Positions 35,145 through 44,325 of a stretch of 64,000 nucleotides of DNA are shown here, in pieces. The number at the start of each line of letters is the position of its first letter. Position 1 is the stretch's first letter. The position numbers were made by a program, and so were the translations under genes. Where the stretch lies: NCBI GenBank assembly GCA_017640665.1, contig JAEPQE010000002.1, positions 620,001 to 684,000 of the forward strand, given 5' to 3'. The notes beneath the pieces are model-generated. The model did no database searches and had not been told where the DNA came from. It saw only the letters and a program-made list of their open reading frames with translations. The stretch comes from Balneolaceae bacterium. GTDB lineage: Bacteria; Bacteroidota; Rhodothermia; Balneolales; Balneolaceae.

Positions 35145-38119
35145 TAGTGTAAAATATTCCTGCTTTTAAGCATCCTTACTACCTGTCTGTATACCAAATC
35201 ATTAAGTGCATAATAGCCACTTTTTTGAGCCACCAATAATCCTCTCGATGCCAGCCTGGAGATTATCATTTCTGTATCAGACTCCGTTTGATTTAGAATC
35301 AGTGCGAGTTCTGAAGCTGTTAAAGAGTCATGCAGGATAAAACCTGACAGAGCAAACTGAGCCTGAGCATCCAAACCATCCAGGCTTGTTGTATTCATAA
35401 ATTCAAGCGATTCTATGGTGAAAAAGACTTCCCCGATCTCTTTAATAGACCGGATCCAGAGAATCATTGCAACCGTCGCGTTTCCTTCGGCTAGGTTTGT
35501 CAGTTTTTCAAAATACTTGTTTTGAAGAAATTCCTGCTCGGCTTCCTTATCATCTAAATACTTTTTATAAGCTCTGCTTTTTTGAGTAGAAGCATCCGGT
35601 ATATACTCCAATTGATACCCGCTTGCTTTTTGGCGTTTCAAAATAAGCGATTTCATCTGATCTGCATTCAGATTATCTGTAGTTATGGTATGAGAAAAAT
35701 ACTCCCCAACACTAAATACCACGTTCAGAAAATCCCATGCGTATCTGGAGCAAGTTACCACCCATAATACCTCTCTTTTAGTACTCGAAATAACGTAGAG
35801 AAGATTTTTAATTGCTTCATATCCCGACATATTTCTGAGGTAACAATTCTGAAGGTTTTCAATAATTATTACACTTCCCTTTCTTTTCTTTTTGATTTCA
35901 GCTACCAAATCTTCCGGGTTGTCTGACTCAGATAATCCTAACGTTTTTGAAACCTCTTTCAGAATTAAGTCACGTTTCCAAAATGTTTTTGTAAAGGAGA
36001 GGTTATAACTTTTTTCGCCTTTAAATACATCCTCAGTAAGAAAACGAGTAAGTGTACTTTTACCACTGCCTTTTTCCCCTAGCAAATTAATGCTTGCAGG
36101 AAATCCTCCTTTCCATAATTCCAACGCCTTTCTGCAATTATCAAAATACAATGGGTTTTGGATAAAAAAGCCTGGTTCTATTTCCCTTCTGAAATCAAAC
36201 AACCTCCGGTAAATAAAGGGAAGCTCTTCAAGCTTTTTATCGGTCTCGTATAGAAACGTAGCCAGATTTGTACTCTCCACATTTTGAGATACCGGCTTTT
36301 TCAGGCCGAGAAACCCACGTACAATATCATCATACTGGCGGTATTTTCGGGTTATAAATCTTCTGGATAAATCAGCCCGATCTACAGAATTAGCCCAAAA
36401 CACCGTTAGCTTAGTTCCAAAATCGCCTGCAGATTCGGTGACCTTCAATTGGGTGTCTGCCCATTTGATTTCACTTACATCCTGTTTAATCAATAGCGCG
36501 GAAAGCTTATTAATTAATATTTCATTTTGGGTAATTACTTTCTCCGTAAGTGCTTTTCTTTGTTCTTTTAAATCTTCCTCAATTTCTTCAATGCTAGTGT
36601 GGCTTCTCTCTAAACTCTTGAGAGCAATAGAAACTGGCTCCTCTTCCTCCTTTTTAGAAACTTCATCAATCACATCCAGGTTAGTTTCGATAATCTGAAC
36701 AACCTCCTGATACTGCTCGATATATTGAGCAAGTGAGGCTTCCGGATTGATCGATGAAGCGTCGAGCTCAGCCGCAATGTGCTTATTCATCATCCGCAAC
36801 ACAAAACGCTGCCATTCTACTTTTTTTATCGAAAACGAAGGCTTCTCCCCTTCTATGTTCAGGCCTTCAATGATTGCTCCTTGCTCGGGCTGTTTTGAAG
36901 AATACCCGGTAATTTCTTCAACATAGTCATCCAGCAACGAACTCAAATATTTTTGTTCAAGTGCAGATTGAATAGGCTCTATAATCTCTGCATTCGTTAG
37001 TTCCGAAACTTTAGTATGCACCGACTCGCAATGTGCTACTAAATTATTAATACTAAGTTTTTCAGAAGTTTCCAGTTCCCTGATCCCTTCTTTCACAGCC
37101 TCAGCAAGGTGTTTATGTCCCGAAACAATCTTCTCCAGATAAAACGATTGAATACGTTCTTCCAGATCATCTTCTTTTTGATCTATCCCTTTTTCCAGAG
37201 TTTTCAAACTCAATAGAAGTTCCAGCCTTTGAGCCAATGCATCTTTCAATTCCAGCCAACGGGAGTTACTTGCTTTCAGGTCTGAACTAAATCCGGTTTT
37301 TTCTTTCTCAAGGACCTCATCATCAAATTTAGAAGAAGAAAGCTCAACTGTACCCACCAGCTCCAGGATCTTTTTTAATTTGTCCTCGACAGATGTATAA
37401 GCTTTGCTAAGCTTTTTTTGCTGAAGACTAAATTCTTCGTTGTAAGTTTCTATCAATCCTGAGAGTAATTCATCGTAAGGCTTCCGCTCTTTAATTTCTT
37501 CTTTTTCCTGCTTTGGTTCCCCTTCTTTTTGTTGAATTTCTTCAGGATGTGACCAAATCTGAATCGCTTCAAATACTCTTGCTATAAATCGGTATTGCGC
37601 CTGTTTCCAGAGAATGATTTCCGGTTTGAGACGAAAAAGTAGAATCCGGACGATATTTTTTAAATGAACTTCACGAACGGCAATTTCGAACTCTAATTCC
37701 GGTTTTTTTAACATTCTTCGGAAAGCATTGGAAACAGAGTGACCCGTTTTTCTTATTCCTCTTCTTGCTCTCTTAACTAGTTTTCCTACCGAAATATAAA
37801 AGGTATCTCCTTCCCGCGAGTTAAAATGAGACTCATTCTGAGGAAGAATAATAATTTCCGGAAGACTTGAAGTTGCTTCTTCGATTGCCTCAACCCAGAT
37901 TTCATCCAGATTTTCCAGCTTTGATTCTTTAAGTGAAGTTAATTTCTGAACCGCTTCAATCGGAAAACTAGCATCATTTTCAGAAATGCTGGCTTTGAGT
38001 TTCCCTTCAACATCTTTCTTTTGTGCCTGCGGAATATGCTCAATAGCCTTTGCAAAAACCGGGAATACAGATTCATTAAAATCGTTAATAAGCTTTTCTA
38101 CGGAGTACCCCGGTTTCAT
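35144..38119 (-). CDS. Large coiled-coil P-loop ATPase (STAND/AAA-like) coupled to MscS
   Basis: 991 residues, soluble. About residues 1-650 are mostly helical with charged coiled coils (for example KEEIKERKPYDELLSGLIET and EVSKKEEEEPVSIAL). Then a NTPase domain: LLGEKGSGKSTLTRFL (Walker A near 683), SVIIIENLQNC (Walker B near 750), EVLWVVTCSRYAWDFL (sensor, near 790). From about 905 comes a winged-helix-like end (SELALILNQTESDTEMIISRL). This order is that of STAND or AAA16-type regulators. The one-base overlap with the MscS gene (TAATG) and lack of other partners point to a joint function: nucleotide-dependent signal sensing linked to channel gating or placement. I know no description of such a pair; defence, osmotic or envelope-stress roles are all open. 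Confidence 0.72.
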   Translation of the reverse strand: MKPGYSVEKLINDFNESVFPVFAKAIEHIPQAQKKDVEGKLKASISENDASFPIEAVQKLTSLKESKLENLDEIWVEAIEEATSSLPEIIILPQNESHFNSREGDTFYISVGKLVKRARRGIRKTGHSVSNAFRRMLKKPELEFEIAVREVHLKNIVRILLFRLKPEIILWKQAQYRFIARVFEAIQIWSHPEEIQQKEGEPKQEKEEIKERKPYDELLSGLIETYNEEFSLQQKKLSKAYTSVEDKLKKILELVGTVELSSSKFDDEVLEKEKTGFSSDLKASNSRWLELKDALAQRLELLLSLKTLEKGIDQKEDDLEERIQSFYLEKIVSGHKHLAEAVKEGIRELETSEKLSINNLVAHCESVHTKVSELTNAEIIEPIQSALEQKYLSSLLDDYVEEITGYSSKQPEQGAIIEGLNIEGEKPSFSIKKVEWQRFVLRMMNKHIAAELDASSINPEASLAQYIEQYQEVVQIIETNLDVIDEVSKKEEEEPVSIALKSLERSHTSIEEIEEDLKEQRKALTEKVITQNEILINKLSALLIKQDVSEIKWADTQLKVTESAGDFGTKLTVFWANSVDRADLSRRFITRKYRQYDDIVRGFLGLKKPVSQNVESTNLATFLYETDKKLEELPFIYRRLFDFRREIEPGFFIQNPLYFDNCRKALELWKGGFPASINLLGEKGSGKSTLTRFLTEDVFKGEKSYNLSFTKTFWKRDLILKEVSKTLGLSESDNPEDLVAEIKKKRKGSVIIIENLQNCYLRNMSGYEAIKNLLYVISSTKREVLWVVTCSRYAWDFLNVVFSVGEYFSHTITTDNLNADQMKSLILKRQKASGYQLEYIPDASTQKSRAYKKYLDDKEAEQEFLQNKYFEKLTNLAEGNATVAMILWIRSIKEIGEVFFTIESLEFMNTTSLDGLDAQAQFALSGFILHDSLTASELALILNQTESDTEMIISRLASRGLLVAQKSGYYALNDLVYRQVVRMLKSRNILH

Positions 38120-38282
38120 AAAATTCTAGCGGTGAAATGGTTTTTAAATTTAGTGGGAACTGATCGCAATAAAATCTAATAAATGAAGTAAACAAACTAA
38201 TTTAAAAATAATCCTGAGTATGTAAACACTCTCTTTCATTGGAAACGCTAAAAACGTATCTTTCATATCATCTACAAAAGCT

Positions 38283-39569
38283 ATGACTTACGAATTTAAC
38301 CCTTTAAAAAGAATACAAACGTGTTCTTTGTTCCGTATCTGTGCGGTTCTTGTATTCGTATTCTCTTTGATCAATACTTCTGTATTTGCTCAACCACATC
38401 TTGAGCGAATTTCAAAAGCCGAACGCAGCGACGGACTAGGGTATGTAGTTCGCTATCACCTGAGCGCGCCGGTAGACTCATTTACTGTGATTCAGCCTGC
38501 TCCCGATTTAATCCAGATGGAGTTATTTGCAGACAATATCGATACGACCGGAATCCAGATGTTTGATCAGGAAGGCAAGATTCAGGAGGTTCGTCTATAC
38601 AAACTTGAGCGAAGCTACGGGGTAGATATTTATCTGGATTCTGATATCTATGTGAAGTCAAAAGCATACCCTGATCAGAATGGGTCGGACATCTTATTAG
38701 CGCTTACCAAAGCGGATCCTTATGAAGTTGATGTATTTACGCAACAGTTTCTTGCAAAAACCTGGTATCTGGGGATTGATCCTGAAGAAGCCCTTAAGAT
38801 CGAATCTATACCTCTGCCCCAAGTTGATCCTGATGCAGAGTATAATCAAGTAAGAGATAAACTGAAGTTTGATACCATTGTAATTGATGCGGGGCATGGA
38901 GGGCACGATCCTGGTAATCTTGGTTATAGAAAAAGAACTAAAGAAAAAGATGTTGTATTAGCTATTGCTCTAAAACTTGGTGCATATATAAATGAGTATT
39001 TGCCAGATGTTAATGTAATTTATACTCGTGATGATGATACTTTTGTTGAACTTGAAGAAAGAGGTCGCATTGCAAACCGGTCGGAAGCTGACCTTTTTGT
39101 ATCAATACATGCAGATGGATGGACATCTTCTAAGGTATATGGATCATCTGTTTTCTTTCTAGGATTACATCGATCGGATCTCTCTCTTGAAATTATGAAA
39201 GAAGAAAATCAGGTTTTTAATACTCATGGAGTAATTGAGGATTTAACCGAGGAAGACCTTTTAATCTATGAGCTCGCGCATAGTGGTATCATTTCTACAA
39301 GTGAGCGAATTGCATATATGGTTGAAGATCAGTTGCGAAATCGCGCCGGCCGAAAATCCAGAGGGGTAAAACAAATGGGTTTAGTGGTACTTTACCAAGC
39401 TTCCATGCCGGGAATCCTTGTCGAAACAGGGTTTCTAACCAATCCATCTGAGCAACGATTTCTCACCAGTGATTATGGCCAATCCATAATGGCTTCCGCC
39501 ATTTTCCGGGCTATAAGGGACTATAAAGTTGAATACGAGAAAACAGAAACATTCTCCTCTTCAAACTAA
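38283..39569 (+). CDS. N-acetylmuramoyl-L-alanine amidase (Amidase_3), secreted
   Basis: 428 residues. The start has a hydrophobic signal (CSLFRICAVLVFVFSLINTSVFAQ). Residues 40-170 are a beta-rich domain like the AMIN module, which targets amidases to septal peptidoglycan. The catalytic domain is near residue 200-420: VIDAGHGGHDPGN (Zn His), LEERGRIANR (Glu), SIHADG (Zn His), LVETGFLTNPSEQ (catalytic Glu). It cleaves the MurNAc-Ala bond in the periplasm during cell division. A Rv3717-type inhibitory helix is not obvious. Divergent from the ATPase gene at 38119 across 163 bases; udk follows after 9 bases. Confidence 0.9.
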   Translation: MTYEFNPLKRIQTCSLFRICAVLVFVFSLINTSVFAQPHLERISKAERSDGLGYVVRYHLSAPVDSFTVIQPAPDLIQMELFADNIDTTGIQMFDQEGKIQEVRLYKLERSYGVDIYLDSDIYVKSKAYPDQNGSDILLALTKADPYEVDVFTQQFLAKTWYLGIDPEEALKIESIPLPQVDPDAEYNQVRDKLKFDTIVIDAGHGGHDPGNLGYRKRTKEKDVVLAIALKLGAYINEYLPDVNVIYTRDDDTFVELEERGRIANRSEADLFVSIHADGWTSSKVYGSSVFFLGLHRSDLSLEIMKEENQVFNTHGVIEDLTEEDLLIYELAHSGIISTSERIAYMVEDQLRNRAGRKSRGVKQMGLVVLYQASMPGILVETGFLTNPSEQRFLTSDYGQSIMASAIFRAIRDYKVEYEKTETFSSSN

Positions 39570-39578
39570 ATTGAGATT

Positions 39579-40193
39579 ATGAAACCTTTGGTAATTGGAG
39601 TAGCAGGAGGAAGTGGATCAGGGAAAACTACCGTTGTTGATTATTTGTGTGACCATTTTGGTTCCGAAAATATACTCCGTCTTGAACATGATTCTTATTA
39701 TCGTGATTTAAGCCATCTTGAATTTGAAGAGAGAGTTAAACTCAATTTTGATCACCCCTCCTCTCTGGAAACTGAGCTTTTAATCCGGCACTTGAAGGCA
39801 TTACTAGAAGGTTATCCAGTTGAAGTCCCAGTCTATGATTTTGCTGCCCATACCCGAAAAGACGAAACCATCAAAGCTAAGCCTACTCAGGTTATATTAG
39901 TTGATGGTATTCTCATCTTCAGCGAACCCGATCTCCTCAAATTGATGGATGTGAAAATCTTTGTGGATACCGATGATGACATACGTTTACTTCGAAGGTT
40001 AAAACGAGACATTACTGACAGGGGTCGTTCGGTAGAAAATGTGATGAAACAATACGAGACCTTTGTTCGCCCTATGCATCTGGAGTTTGTAGAACCCAGT
40101 AAACGCTATGCCGATGTGATCATTCCAAGAGGCGGAAAAAATAAAGTCGCAAGGGAAATGGTGATTTCGCTCATCGAGCGAAAGCTTAGTTAG
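39579..40193 (+). CDS. udk: Uridine kinase
   Basis: 204 residues. GVAGGSGSGKTTV is the Walker A, HDSYYRDL and NFDHPSSLE the uridine region, YDFAAHTRK the loop binding uridine and ILVDGILIFSEP the Walker B. It phosphorylates uridine and cytidine with ATP or GTP for pyrimidine salvage. It lies 9 bases after the amidase stop, so the two share a transcript without a functional link. Followed by 284 bases of noncoding sequence. Confidence 0.95.
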   Translation: MKPLVIGVAGGSGSGKTTVVDYLCDHFGSENILRLEHDSYYRDLSHLEFEERVKLNFDHPSSLETELLIRHLKALLEGYPVEVPVYDFAAHTRKDETIKAKPTQVILVDGILIFSEPDLLKLMDVKIFVDTDDDIRLLRRLKRDITDRGRSVENVMKQYETFVRPMHLEFVEPSKRYADVIIPRGGKNKVAREMVISLIERKLS

Positions 40194-40477
40194 AGCAGAC
40201 TTTTCTTATAACTAAAAGCGAGGTGCATTTATATACAGGTCGAATCTGAATTTGCATTGCTAGGTAATTTCTATTTCACAAGTGAAATCAGAATCCTCGT
40301 CTTCATTGGAATAACAGAATAGGAGTCATAACGAAATAAACACAACAGTCATCCCAGCGAAAGCAGAGTTCTTGAGTTTTTTATTATGCCATCTCCCTGA
40401 GATCACATGTCAATTGAATAACCGCAATTGATTACAAACAAGGCTCCTCTCGATAATTTTCTCTTATCTCGCTCCTG
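40194..40477. other. Noncoding gap with repeat fragment
   Basis: 284 bases between the convergent udk and coaX genes. A 25-base fragment at 40348-40372 (GTCATCCCAGCGAAAGCAGAG) resembles the ends of the dispersed repeats seen elsewhere in the window. No open frame, RNA gene or terminator is recognisable. Confidence 0.5.
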
Positions 40478-41227
40478 CTATTGTGCAATCTTTTTTAGGC
40501 CCATTAACACCAACCATGGGTTTACTTCTCCTACATGTCCTAATAGATCATACAAAACCGGAGCATCTCCACCAGTCAAGTATAGCTCATAATCCTCAAA
40601 CTTCTCATCATAAGATTCCAGGATGGAAATGACTCCGTCAACAAAAAAACCAACCTGTCCCCACTGCAATGATTCTGTGGTACTTTTTCCGGGAAATACT
40701 TTGGGAATTCCAACTTTTATATCCGGTAGTTCGGGAGCACTTTCTTTAAAAATATTCATTATGGATTTGAACCCGGGCACTATCACCCCTCCAAAAAACA
40801 CTCCATTTGAATCCATATAATCAATAGTGCAGGCCGAACCAGCATCAATCACAACTACTCCTTTTTCTGATTCGGAATAAGCCCCGAGACAAGCTAAGTA
40901 TCGATCAATCCCTAAAGTTTCGGGGGTTTCATAATCCAATTTATCAGAAGGAATATCAGCAATAGTTACTTCTTTCAGGTTTTTAGTTTCAATTTTACCC
41001 TCAAGAGCATCTTTCATGCCTTCCCTTACACTACATACAAAGATTTGTTTAACAGGATATATGTGGTTTTTAATCTCTTTTGCAGCTTCCATCGCTGTTT
41101 CGTGGGTGTGAACCGTCCACTTATCGCTACTCTGAAATCCAATCTTAATCGATGAATTCCCAATATCCACGTATAAAAAAGATTCCTGATTTTCAGAATC
41201 GAAATTGCTCATGTTTTTGTAGTACAT
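40478..41227 (-). CDS. coaX: Type III pantothenate kinase CoaX
   Basis: 249 residues; the start may instead be the ATG five codons in (41212). Type III PanK signatures are LYVDIGNSSIKIGF (phosphate 1), CSVREG, LDYETPETLGIDR, VVIDAGSACTIDYMD (phosphate 2 with the catalytic Asp) and GGVIVPGFKSIM. It phosphorylates pantothenate for CoA synthesis and needs a monovalent cation. The TGG metal-related end reads YLTGGDAPVL. It is divergent from the SDR gene with 39-54 bases between starts. Confidence 0.93.
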   Translation of the reverse strand: MYYKNMSNFDSENQESFLYVDIGNSSIKIGFQSSDKWTVHTHETAMEAAKEIKNHIYPVKQIFVCSVREGMKDALEGKIETKNLKEVTIADIPSDKLDYETPETLGIDRYLACLGAYSESEKGVVVIDAGSACTIDYMDSNGVFFGGVIVPGFKSIMNIFKESAPELPDIKVGIPKVFPGKSTTESLQWGQVGFFVDGVISILESYDEKFEDYELYLTGGDAPVLYDLLGHVGEVNPWLVLMGLKKIAQ

Positions 41228-41266
41228 TATTGAACACTAAAATATAAAATTCGAAGTGTACATTGT

Positions 41267-41986
41267 ATGAATTTAAAAGGAAAAATAGCGATTGTAACCG
41301 GTGCCAGCAGTGGGATAGGCGCGGAGTTCTGTAAAATACTTACAGAAGCCGGTGTTAGTGTATACGGACTTGCCAGAAGCCTTGACAAACTAACATCACT
41401 AAAAGAGCATTTGGGAGATTTATTAATTCCTGTAAAGATGGATATCACTCAATATGAAGATGTCGAACAATGGGTTGAGAAAACTTTTGATAGAAAGCAC
41501 ACACCCGATATTTTAGTCAATAATGCGGGGCTGGGTTATTTTGCGGATGTTGATGAATTGAGTCTTGAGCAATGGCATACAATGATGGATGTAAACCTTT
41601 CGGGAGTATTTTATTTGACCCGTTTGATTGTTCCATTGATGAAAGAGAACGAAGCTGTTTGCCATATTACGAACATTGCTTCTGTTGCTGGTTTGATGGG
41701 AAACCCACAAATTTCCGGATATAATGCCACCAAGTTTGGACTTCGGGGATTCAGCGAGTCGTTGTTTAAAGAGCTTCGATATGATGGCATTAAAGTAACC
41801 TGTTTTTTCCCTGGTTCAATTGCCACAAACTTCTTTGATTCAATTGATACTGTGGAACTCCATCCTAATATGATGCGACCGTTAGATATAGCTAAAACCC
41901 TTAAATACGTACTTGAAACACCGGATAACTTTCTGATTAATGAAATAACCATGAGACCTTTAAACCCTAAACCGCCCACTGAGTAA
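41267..41986 (+). CDS. Short-chain dehydrogenase/reductase
   Basis: 239 residues. Rossmann motif VTGASSGIGAEF, NNAGLG, catalytic Ser in TNIASVAGLMG and the YNATKFG Tyr-Lys pair show a classical SDR. The loss of a Cys/Asp after strand 2 does not fix NADH or NADPH. The substrate is unknown. It lies one base before the DUF4296 lipoprotein gene and is probably transcribed with it. Confidence 0.9.
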   Translation: MNLKGKIAIVTGASSGIGAEFCKILTEAGVSVYGLARSLDKLTSLKEHLGDLLIPVKMDITQYEDVEQWVEKTFDRKHTPDILVNNAGLGYFADVDELSLEQWHTMMDVNLSGVFYLTRLIVPLMKENEAVCHITNIASVAGLMGNPQISGYNATKFGLRGFSESLFKELRYDGIKVTCFFPGSIATNFFDSIDTVELHPNMMRPLDIAKTLKYVLETPDNFLINEITMRPLNPKPPTE

Positions 41987-41987
41987 T

Positions 41988-42359
41988 ATGCAAAAGTGGT
42001 TCCCGGCTTTATTGATTCTTATAACCGTTGTTTTCGCTGGTTGTAATAAGAAAGAACTGGTTCCAAAACCGGAAAATCTGATCCCCGAGAAAACGTATGT
42101 AAAAGTAATTACTGAACTCCAATTATTAGACGCCTGGATTTATACCAGTGAAGAAGTAACTAATCCCGATTCCATTATGCTGGAGATGTTTACCTACTAT
42201 GGAATTACTGAAACTCAGTTCGAACAATCACATGCTTACTATCAAAGCGATCCGGAAAATCATACTGCCCGTATTGATTCAGCACTAAATATTTTGGAGA
42301 AAGAACAAAAAAGGGTGAATCAATCTTCAAAAGAAGACGCCGATCCTGAAAGAAGATAA
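41988..42359 (+). CDS. DUF4296-type lipoprotein
   Basis: 123 residues. MQKWFPALLILITVVFAGC is a lipoprotein signal. The mature part (ENLIPEKTYVKVITELQLLDAW and TYYGITETQFEQSHAYYQ) matches DUF4296, a family of unknown function in Bacteroidota with a helical fold. The 3' end overlaps the 3' end of recQ on the opposite strand by 40 bases. The C-terminal tail is charged and lacks further features. Confidence 0.8.
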   Translation: MQKWFPALLILITVVFAGCNKKELVPKPENLIPEKTYVKVITELQLLDAWIYTSEEVTNPDSIMLEMFTYYGITETQFEQSHAYYQSDPENHTARIDSALNILEKEQKRVNQSSKEDADPERR

Positions 42360-44269
42360 TACCCCTCTTTTTGAGGATCAGAAACAACCAGCCCCTCTTC
42401 CACTAAATATTGTAGGCAACTGATAATTCGTTCTTTGTGCCAACCTGTTTCTTTTTTGAGTTCATACACACTTTTACCATCCTCAATCAATGTATTAAAT
42501 GTCTTTCGAATGTCTTCCGTTGTCACCTCTTCTCGCTCCTCAAGCATTTTTTCACAGTTATCACAATGCCCGCATTTCTCCGCTTCGATATCCCCGAAGT
42601 ATGTACGTAAGTAAACCTCCCTACAGCCTTTAGTTTTTGCATATCCGTTCATTAAATCTAATTTTTTAAGCAGATTCTTCCTGTAAGATTCTACTTCGGG
42701 TTTAGAAACCGGAACTTCTTTTGATCGAGCTTCCAGCAACTTGATAAGATTACGTTCCGGATAGACAGTAAACATCAATACGTGGTCGTTTTGCATAAGC
42801 ACATTCAAGGCTTTGATCAAACCATTTTTTGAAACTGAAAGTTTTTCCATCACCATTTCCAGCTCCAGATCAACCATGTCAGCGTAAGCATGATGTCCGA
42901 ACATACGCTCCAGTTTATCCATGAATTCCGCTTTTTCAGGGTTCTGACAACGTTCCTTAAACTTGCCCATCATTTCAGGACTTAGCGTAAACTGGACACT
43001 TACCATAGGTGGGATTTCAGATTGAGTTACCAAAATTCCAAACTGTTCCATTAATCGAATAGAAGAAGCACACACAGCCATAGGTAAACGGGATCGTGAT
43101 TGTACTTTTGAAAGTTCGAAAGCAGCCATTTCACTCATTTCAGAACCCACGGCCAGCATCAAAACATCACATAAAATAGTATAGGCCTTCTGTAACTGTT
43201 CCCAATTAGGATAATTCTCTTCTATCCTTTTTTGGGCTTTGATAAAATCAGAATGCCTGTAAAAAAGAATAGGAAAGCTTTCCTCTCCATCTCTACCTGC
43301 ACGTCCTGCTTCCTGATAATAAGCTTCAATGGAATACGGCATTTCTTCATGAATTACATAACGGCAATCCGGTTTATCGATTCCCATTCCAAACGCATTT
43401 GTTGCCACTACAAGCGGCGTATCGCCTGATATCCATCGCTCTTGTATCGCTTTTCTAAGTTCGCTTTCAACACCGGCATGATAGGCTTCGGATTCAATTC
43501 CATTCTTAGAAAACCGATCTGCCCAAAACTCACAATTCTTCCTGGTTCCTCCATAAATCAATCCATCTCCTTTTCGGGAGGCTTTTTTTACAGAGCTGAA
43601 TAACTTTTCCTTTTTATTCTCTGTTTGAAATACCCACCACTTAAGATTTGGACGGCTAAAACCTTTCGAGATCACATTAGGCTCATCAAAACCAAGTGTG
43701 GTTATGATGTCCTCCTTTACCTCAGGAGTTGCTGTTGCAGTTAATGCAATCCATCTCGTTCTGTTGGCAATACTTTCCAGATTGGTTCTTATTTCCCGGT
43801 ACGAAGGTCGGAAATCATGTCCCCACTCTGAGATACAATGGGCTTCATCGATCGCAACAAGTTCAATATTCAGTTTTTCTAACTCTGCCTGAAACAAAGG
43901 AGAGCCCAAACGTTCAGGTGCGCAGTACAACAATTTGTACATCCCGTTTCTGGCATTAACCAATCGCTGTTCAACTTCATAATTCGGAATGGTACTATTT
44001 ATAAATGTAGCTGAAACCCCATGATTTTTCAGCTGCTGAACCTGATCCTGCATCAATGCAACTAAAGGAGAAATTACCAGCGTCATCCCTTCAAAAATAG
44101 TGGCAGGAACCTGGTAGCATAATGACTTCCCTCCCCCGGTAGGAAAAAGTACCAATGTTTCATTTCCATTTAACACAGATTTGACTACTTCATCCTGTCC
44201 TGCTCTGAAATCAGGAAAACCCCAATATTTTTGCAAATTCTGTTGCGCTGATTCGAAAGAGTATTGCAA
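42320..44269 (-). CDS. recQ: ATP-dependent DNA helicase RecQ
   Basis: 649 residues. SF2 motifs: FPTGGGKSLCYQ (I), AIDEAHCISEWGHDFRPSYR (II, DEAH), ALTATAT (III), ATNAFGMGIDKPD (V), EAGRAGRDGEESF (VI). A RecQ zinc site follows with CREVYLRTYFGD and EKCGHCDNC, then a winged-helix RQC. No HRDC domain is seen, as in short RecQ forms. It unwinds recombination intermediates. It overlaps the DUF4296 gene at the 3' end and is divergent from the GH114-like gene. Confidence 0.95.
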   Translation of the reverse strand: MQYSFESAQQNLQKYWGFPDFRAGQDEVVKSVLNGNETLVLFPTGGGKSLCYQVPATIFEGMTLVISPLVALMQDQVQQLKNHGVSATFINSTIPNYEVEQRLVNARNGMYKLLYCAPERLGSPLFQAELEKLNIELVAIDEAHCISEWGHDFRPSYREIRTNLESIANRTRWIALTATATPEVKEDIITTLGFDEPNVISKGFSRPNLKWWVFQTENKKEKLFSSVKKASRKGDGLIYGGTRKNCEFWADRFSKNGIESEAYHAGVESELRKAIQERWISGDTPLVVATNAFGMGIDKPDCRYVIHEEMPYSIEAYYQEAGRAGRDGEESFPILFYRHSDFIKAQKRIEENYPNWEQLQKAYTILCDVLMLAVGSEMSEMAAFELSKVQSRSRLPMAVCASSIRLMEQFGILVTQSEIPPMVSVQFTLSPEMMGKFKERCQNPEKAEFMDKLERMFGHHAYADMVDLELEMVMEKLSVSKNGLIKALNVLMQNDHVLMFTVYPERNLIKLLEARSKEVPVSKPEVESYRKNLLKKLDLMNGYAKTKGCREVYLRTYFGDIEAEKCGHCDNCEKMLEEREEVTTEDIRKTFNTLIEDGKSVYELKKETGWHKERIISCLQYLVEEGLVVSDPQKEGYYLLSGSASSFED

Positions 44270-44325
44270 TATTTTAGTTAAATTTCGTTTAGCCTGAAGG
44301 TATCAATAACAACTAACTCACCAAA

